64,000 nt of DNA, from the NCBI GenBank assembly GCA_028386065.3, contig JAKUCV010001830.1:1-64000 (forward strand). Reading direction: 5' to 3'. The position numbers and the translations under genes are program-made. The stretch comes from Turnera subulata. Lineage: Eukaryota; Streptophyta; Magnoliopsida; Malpighiales; Passifloraceae. Under the pieces are notes generated by a model. The model was not told where the DNA came from. It saw only the letters and a program-made list of their open reading frames with translations, and ran no database searches. Positions 60,111 to 64,000 of the stretch are shown here, in pieces; position 1 is the first letter of the stretch; each line of letters starts with the position of its first letter.

Positions 60111-60524
60111 TACTTGTACTTTTCCAAACAAACCACCAAACGACCACACCAAAGCCAAAATCCAAGTGTCTTTACATTTTTTTTTTACCATAGTTTATAA
60201 CTGTACAACGGGCTGATCGTGCATCCATTTGATGTTTAAAGAAACCATCATTCAGAACATTGACATTGCCGAGGTAAACATGGTTAAAAACATCTCCAGA
60301 TGCATTGGAGCTTTCATCAACAGTGTCTTCTTGCCCTGAATTTTATTTTTTTTTTTTTTGTCGAGTCTTGCCCTGAATTGGTAAGCTTGCATTTTAATTA
60401 AACAACATTGGATGTTAATTTAGCCATAAGTTGAACTCTGCAACTGCCAACTCCGCATGATAAATTAACATCAAAATGAATCAAAAGATGGTACAAAATT
60501 TAAACTAAAATAGATCATCTATTA
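60111..60524. other. Intergenic and probable 3' UTR of the tRNA 2'-phosphotransferase gene
   Basis: AT-rich with a poly(T) run near 60345. No coding seen. The right end lies immediately downstream of the minus-strand stop codon at 60525. Confidence 0.4.
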
Positions 60525-62620
60525 TCAAGATGAGCTTTGGATAGATATAGGTCGTCGATCTGGCCATGATTCTATCCTTTCGAAATACTCGAAAGGAACG
60601 ACACCATCAAAGCCTTCTGTCAAAATCACCCCATTGTCTGAAATGTACAGCTTCATCCCCTCTGAAATCAACAGTGAAAAAGGTAAATCCATCGGTAAAA
60701 CTGCAACTGAGAAGAAATCAACAATATCCAATACACACTATAGGCTTGCAAAGCTGAAAAGGTAGCATTTAAGTACCTTCCAAAGCCTTTTTTACGTCCA
60801 GATAAATCAAAACGTTAACATCACGCCTCATGCCTGAACATTGACAAACGAAGCAAACGATTGTAAGTCCTGAACAGAGGATCTGAAGATAGTGATAGCA
60901 AGAGTATCTAGGATAGCTTACCGCTAATAACTTCACCTTCTGTAGGCAAGCCACATGAGAAGTGGACATGCAACCTTTGCATGCGTTTTAAACCAGACTC
61001 CAATATTGATTCCAGATTCTTTTTATAGGTTCCATGCACACAAACTAACATCATAGGGAAAGATAAATTGTGAATCATAAAGTGAGCTAAAACAAGAGAA
61101 GAAAAATCTTGGTCAATTTTTACCTGGAACTTCCTCGGCTGATAGGATAGGCTTTAATAAACTTTCAGTTTCAACTGCCTGCAGAGCATAGAAAAATAAG
61201 TTTCCGAATCCAATCAAAGTGACAACTTTTCCCATTGATCAATCAAATAGGCAAAAGTAATCCAAGAACTTCCAAACTAACTGAAGATGCACTGAGCTAT
61301 ACACCAGTTGCCCATACATAAATTAGTGCAAAAACTGTTTCCAGCATTTCTAACTTACCGAAAAGTCAGCTAGATTACAAACAAAATATTATCAAAATTT
61401 TCAAGCAACATGGAACTTATGAAGAAAAGTTTCCAGTTCTTAACAAAAGAGTCATCACCTTTATTGTGTGACCTTGGTTTGCCCGTATCAAAAGCTCCCC
61501 ATTTTCTTCCAGGAGGCTGAACCGCTGCTTATTATCCTTTCTGACTGCCTGAAATTTCAAATAACAATAGAGAAACAAACTAGCAATATGGCTTAACAAC
61601 AAAAAAAAAAAACATCAACACATGCATGAAACTAGGTCCTTGGCATCAAAGCTTATATCAGAGAATGTGAAGATAAAAGGGGAAACACAAGGTTAACAAC
61701 AGCTGCTCAAATCATGAGTTGCGTGTAATGAAGAGGAGCATTTCACTATCAATTTGAAAGAGATGAGTCCAATGATTTAACTCATGGTAAAATGTTAATC
61801 TAATCATTCCCAACCAGCCTACAACATCCTTTCCTCACACAAAATAGGGGAATTGAAACACTATCACGCATTGATCAATGAAGTTTTCATTCCAAAGCTA
61901 ACACACACCGCCACTAACCTCTTTAATATCATCAATCGTATGTGATCTTAGCGGAACATTAGCAAATGTCTTCATATTGAGCTTTAGCAAATCCTCAACT
62001 TTGACATAGCCATCGCCGCGCACATTCAGGTTCAGCTCAGTAGCCATGTGTCGCAAAACCCGTGTCCTGAAAACAAAAAAAAAAAAGTATAAAAAAACCA
62101 TAAAAATAAAATTATAAATGACGAAATCAATCCAGAAACCAAAACACAAATTCGATTCAACCGAATCCCTTACTTACAACAATCTACCAAGAGCATCGAT
62201 TCTATCCTTCCCGCCTCCGCCTCCTCCTCGTCCGCCACCGCGACCACCGCCGCCACGGCCTCTTGATCGTCCTCTATCACTTCTCGTCTCCGTACCTCTG
62301 CCACTGCCCACAAACAAACACAACAAAATCCACTGAGCGGTTCCTTCTCTTCGTTATTTTCCCATATAAAGCAAAACCCAAATTCCGATATCCAAAAATA
62401 GAGATACAGAGAGATGACAATACCCACTACTGGAATGAGCGAAAGAAGAGAAATTAGAGCTCATGCTGTTATTATTATTATTATTGGCCTTGTTTATGAA
62501 ACCAATAAAAGGAAGAGAGGAAGAGCAGAAAATGGAAGGGTTAGGGTTTAGGCTTGAGGTGGAAGCAAAACAAAAGCGAGAGTAAGTGAAAATTCGTGCA
62601 CTACTAAACAGAGCCCTCAT
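60525..62620 (-). CDS. TPT1: tRNA 2'-phosphotransferase (KptA/Tpt1 family)
   Basis: Eight exons on the minus strand: 62620-62424, 62303-62178, 62066-61919, 61548-61459, 61178-61124, 61044-60922, 60833-60777 and 60661-60525, giving 310 residues. The enzyme removes the splice-junction 2'-phosphate from ligated tRNA using NAD+. Family motifs: RVLRHMATELNL (about 110-121), RSHTIDDIKE, DNKQRFSLLEENG, RANQGHTIK, VHGTYKKNLESIL (about 208-220), RLHVHFSCG (229-237) and DGVVPFEYFERIE. The N-terminal about 105 residues are extra relative to the core enzyme: a presequence-like start (MRALFSSARIFTYSRFCFAS), a run of six Asn from an (AAT)n microsatellite, then a Gly/Arg-rich RGG-like segment in exon 2. The alternative start at MSSNFSSF would remove the presequence. 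Either form could be made. Confidence 0.92.
62468..62487. repeat. (ATT)n microsatellite in coding sequence
   Basis: About six units, read as AAT (Asn) codons in exon 1 of the tRNA 2'-phosphotransferase gene. Confidence 0.85.
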
Positions 62621-64000
62621 GGCTTTGCAGTTCTTTTGGGTAGCTTAACAATCGGTGAAGATGGGTGGGTGGATGGATGGCCTACGGTGTGCTCCACTGG
62701 AACTCTTTTGTGCCAGACCATGTTATGACCGTTGGATCGTCATTCGGGATCTAATCTGCGCCGTCCAAACTAAAGGTACCGTGAAATCTGACAAGAATAT
62801 CTTGTTCTATGCTCGACGACGTCGGTTTAAACTGAATAAATAATATCATATTTAGTCCGGCCCAAACATGATATTCAGTTTTAGCACTGGGCCTACAAGA
62901 CCACAGTGCCTACGTTCAAGTGGGTTTGGGCCTTTTCGAAAGGAAAATTGGGGTCTCAGCTAACAAACGGACTGGATTTACAACCACAAATCAGATTTTT
63001 ATTCTATAATTCCCATTTATATTAATATACTATTTTCATTTTTTGAAATTATGTAAGAATACAAAAAAATGAGAAGGAGAAGAAGATCCTATATGATTTA
63101 TGATATTTTAAAAATAAAAATTACAACATAATAAATTAGTACAATAAAAAATGGAAATCACTCAATATTATTTGTGTAAAAACTATATCATGATAAATAC
63201 ACATAGTCTAAAATAGAAAGGTTGGAAAAATTATATCTTGAAATTTATGATTTCCAATATAATAAATATAAACATTATAATACTCCCCCCTCCCTCTTCC
63301 AAAAATAATGATGTTTAATAAAATTAATTTTGTTCCAAAAATATTTATTTAATTTTTTCCTTTCATATTTGTAAAGAAGCCTTACATATTTCCTAAACAC
63401 TTAGTACAGTTCCTTTGGATCTCTGGAATGTTCATAAAATAAAAGTGGGAAATGTTATGAGATGTGAACAGAAGACCAAAGATGTTAGGCCGAGTCTTGG
63501 AAATTTTTCTTTTTTTTTTTTTCCTACAAAGAGGGAAATAGGTCTTGTCTGCATTATTTTTTTTTTGCTCTTGATTGCATTATTGTTACTACTAATTGGT
63601 TTGGTGGTTTGGATTCCAAAATATTACAAGGATTTTAAGTGCAAACTGTGTCTCACTCACACGTCTTGTCTCTTGCAGGAAGGAATCAAATCCTTGTCTC
63701 CTGGTGGTGGGGAGTTCATCAACCAGACGAGTATCAGGCAGTGATATGCCAAACACAATAACACAAAAAGCAGCAACTGGAGCTGCAATAAAGCTGAAAA
63801 GATGGAGACTGGTGAAGAACAGAAATTTCTCTTTCAACTAGAGGAAACCCAGCAAGAATCCAGCTACAGAATGTAACACTGCAGCTCAATTTGGTATAAA
63901 AAGAGACACCTCATCATTTTCGTGCCAATATTTTCAAATCATAATAAGTCTTAAGAAGAAAATTAAAGGCACCACCACATAACCTTTATCTCTATGAGTC
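62621..64000. other. Intergenic to the window end
   Basis: Promoter side of the tRNA 2'-phosphotransferase gene, then AT-rich DNA with no recognised gene. The overlapping frames at 63415-63841 are hydrophobic or low-complexity and have no domain I recognise. Confidence 0.4.

Noticed and set aside
63415..63841. Overlapping frames near the window end as a possible gene
   Set aside because: Hydrophobic or biased sequence in AT-rich DNA, open on both strands, with no recognised motif.

Overview
This is a window of plant nuclear DNA, almost certainly from a core eudicot. The genes have many short GT-AG introns, AT-rich intergenic DNA, plastid transit peptides (transketolase, EPSP synthase, a Ycf20-like protein), plant-type proteins (pectin methylesterase inhibitors, a GIL1/DUF641 protein, UDP-glucuronate 4-epimerase) and plant-type transposons. 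I cannot name the species from the sequence alone.

Layout. 0-5.6 kb: a small array of three PMEI-like genes on the minus strand. One is 3'-truncated, one carries a two-base frameshift, and one is intact. The first two are separated by a long imperfect inverted repeat that contains a reversed PMEI 3' end. A tRNA-Glu(CTC) gene follows. 6.7-9 kb: a DUF641/GIL1-like gene (minus). 10.7-12.6 kb: a non-autonomous Mutator-like element (MULE-1) with about 190-bp TIRs and a 10-bp target duplication. 13-24.6 kb: a tandem segmental duplication carrying two six-coding-exon arginase genes (plus). The copies are separated by a second element of the same family (MULE-2), which sits exactly between two about 403-bp direct repeats. 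The second arginase has lost the TATA box and 5'-UTR exon that the first one has. 25-26 kb: a Ycf20-like plastid gene (plus). 27.4-30 kb: a SagB/nitroreductase-family gene (minus), divergent from RAD51C (30.4-32.7 kb, plus) across a 382-bp shared promoter with E2F-like and GGCCCA motifs. 34.4-43.2 kb: plastid transketolase and EPSP synthase, same strand, 2.4 kb apart, with a tRNA-Phe(GAA) between them. 46.4-47.8 kb: an intronless Golgi UDP-glucuronate 4-epimerase. 49.9-52.2 kb: a seven-exon gene for a membrane-anchored protein that looks like a GT-A-type glycosyltransferase (minus). 52.9-58.6 kb: a repeat-rich block with a 2.3-kb solo Ty3/gypsy-type LTR, an adjoining fragment of a DHHC S-acyltransferase gene, and a small hAT element (8-bp TSD) into which a 2.35-kb MULE with a degenerate minisatellite core has inserted. 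60.5-62.6 kb: an eight-exon tRNA 2'-phosphotransferase gene (minus). 62.6-64 kb: no recognisable gene.

Most genes are unrelated housekeeping functions. Possible functional links are transketolase (makes erythrose 4-phosphate) beside EPSP synthase (shikimate pathway), and the divergent RAD51C/nitroreductase pair. The most unusual structures are the PMEI inverted repeat, the MULE bracketed by 403-bp repeats, the promoter-stripped arginase duplicate, and the nested hAT/MULE. All exon coordinates were read by eye from GT-AG sites and checked for reading-frame continuity. UTR ends and transcription start sites are estimates.
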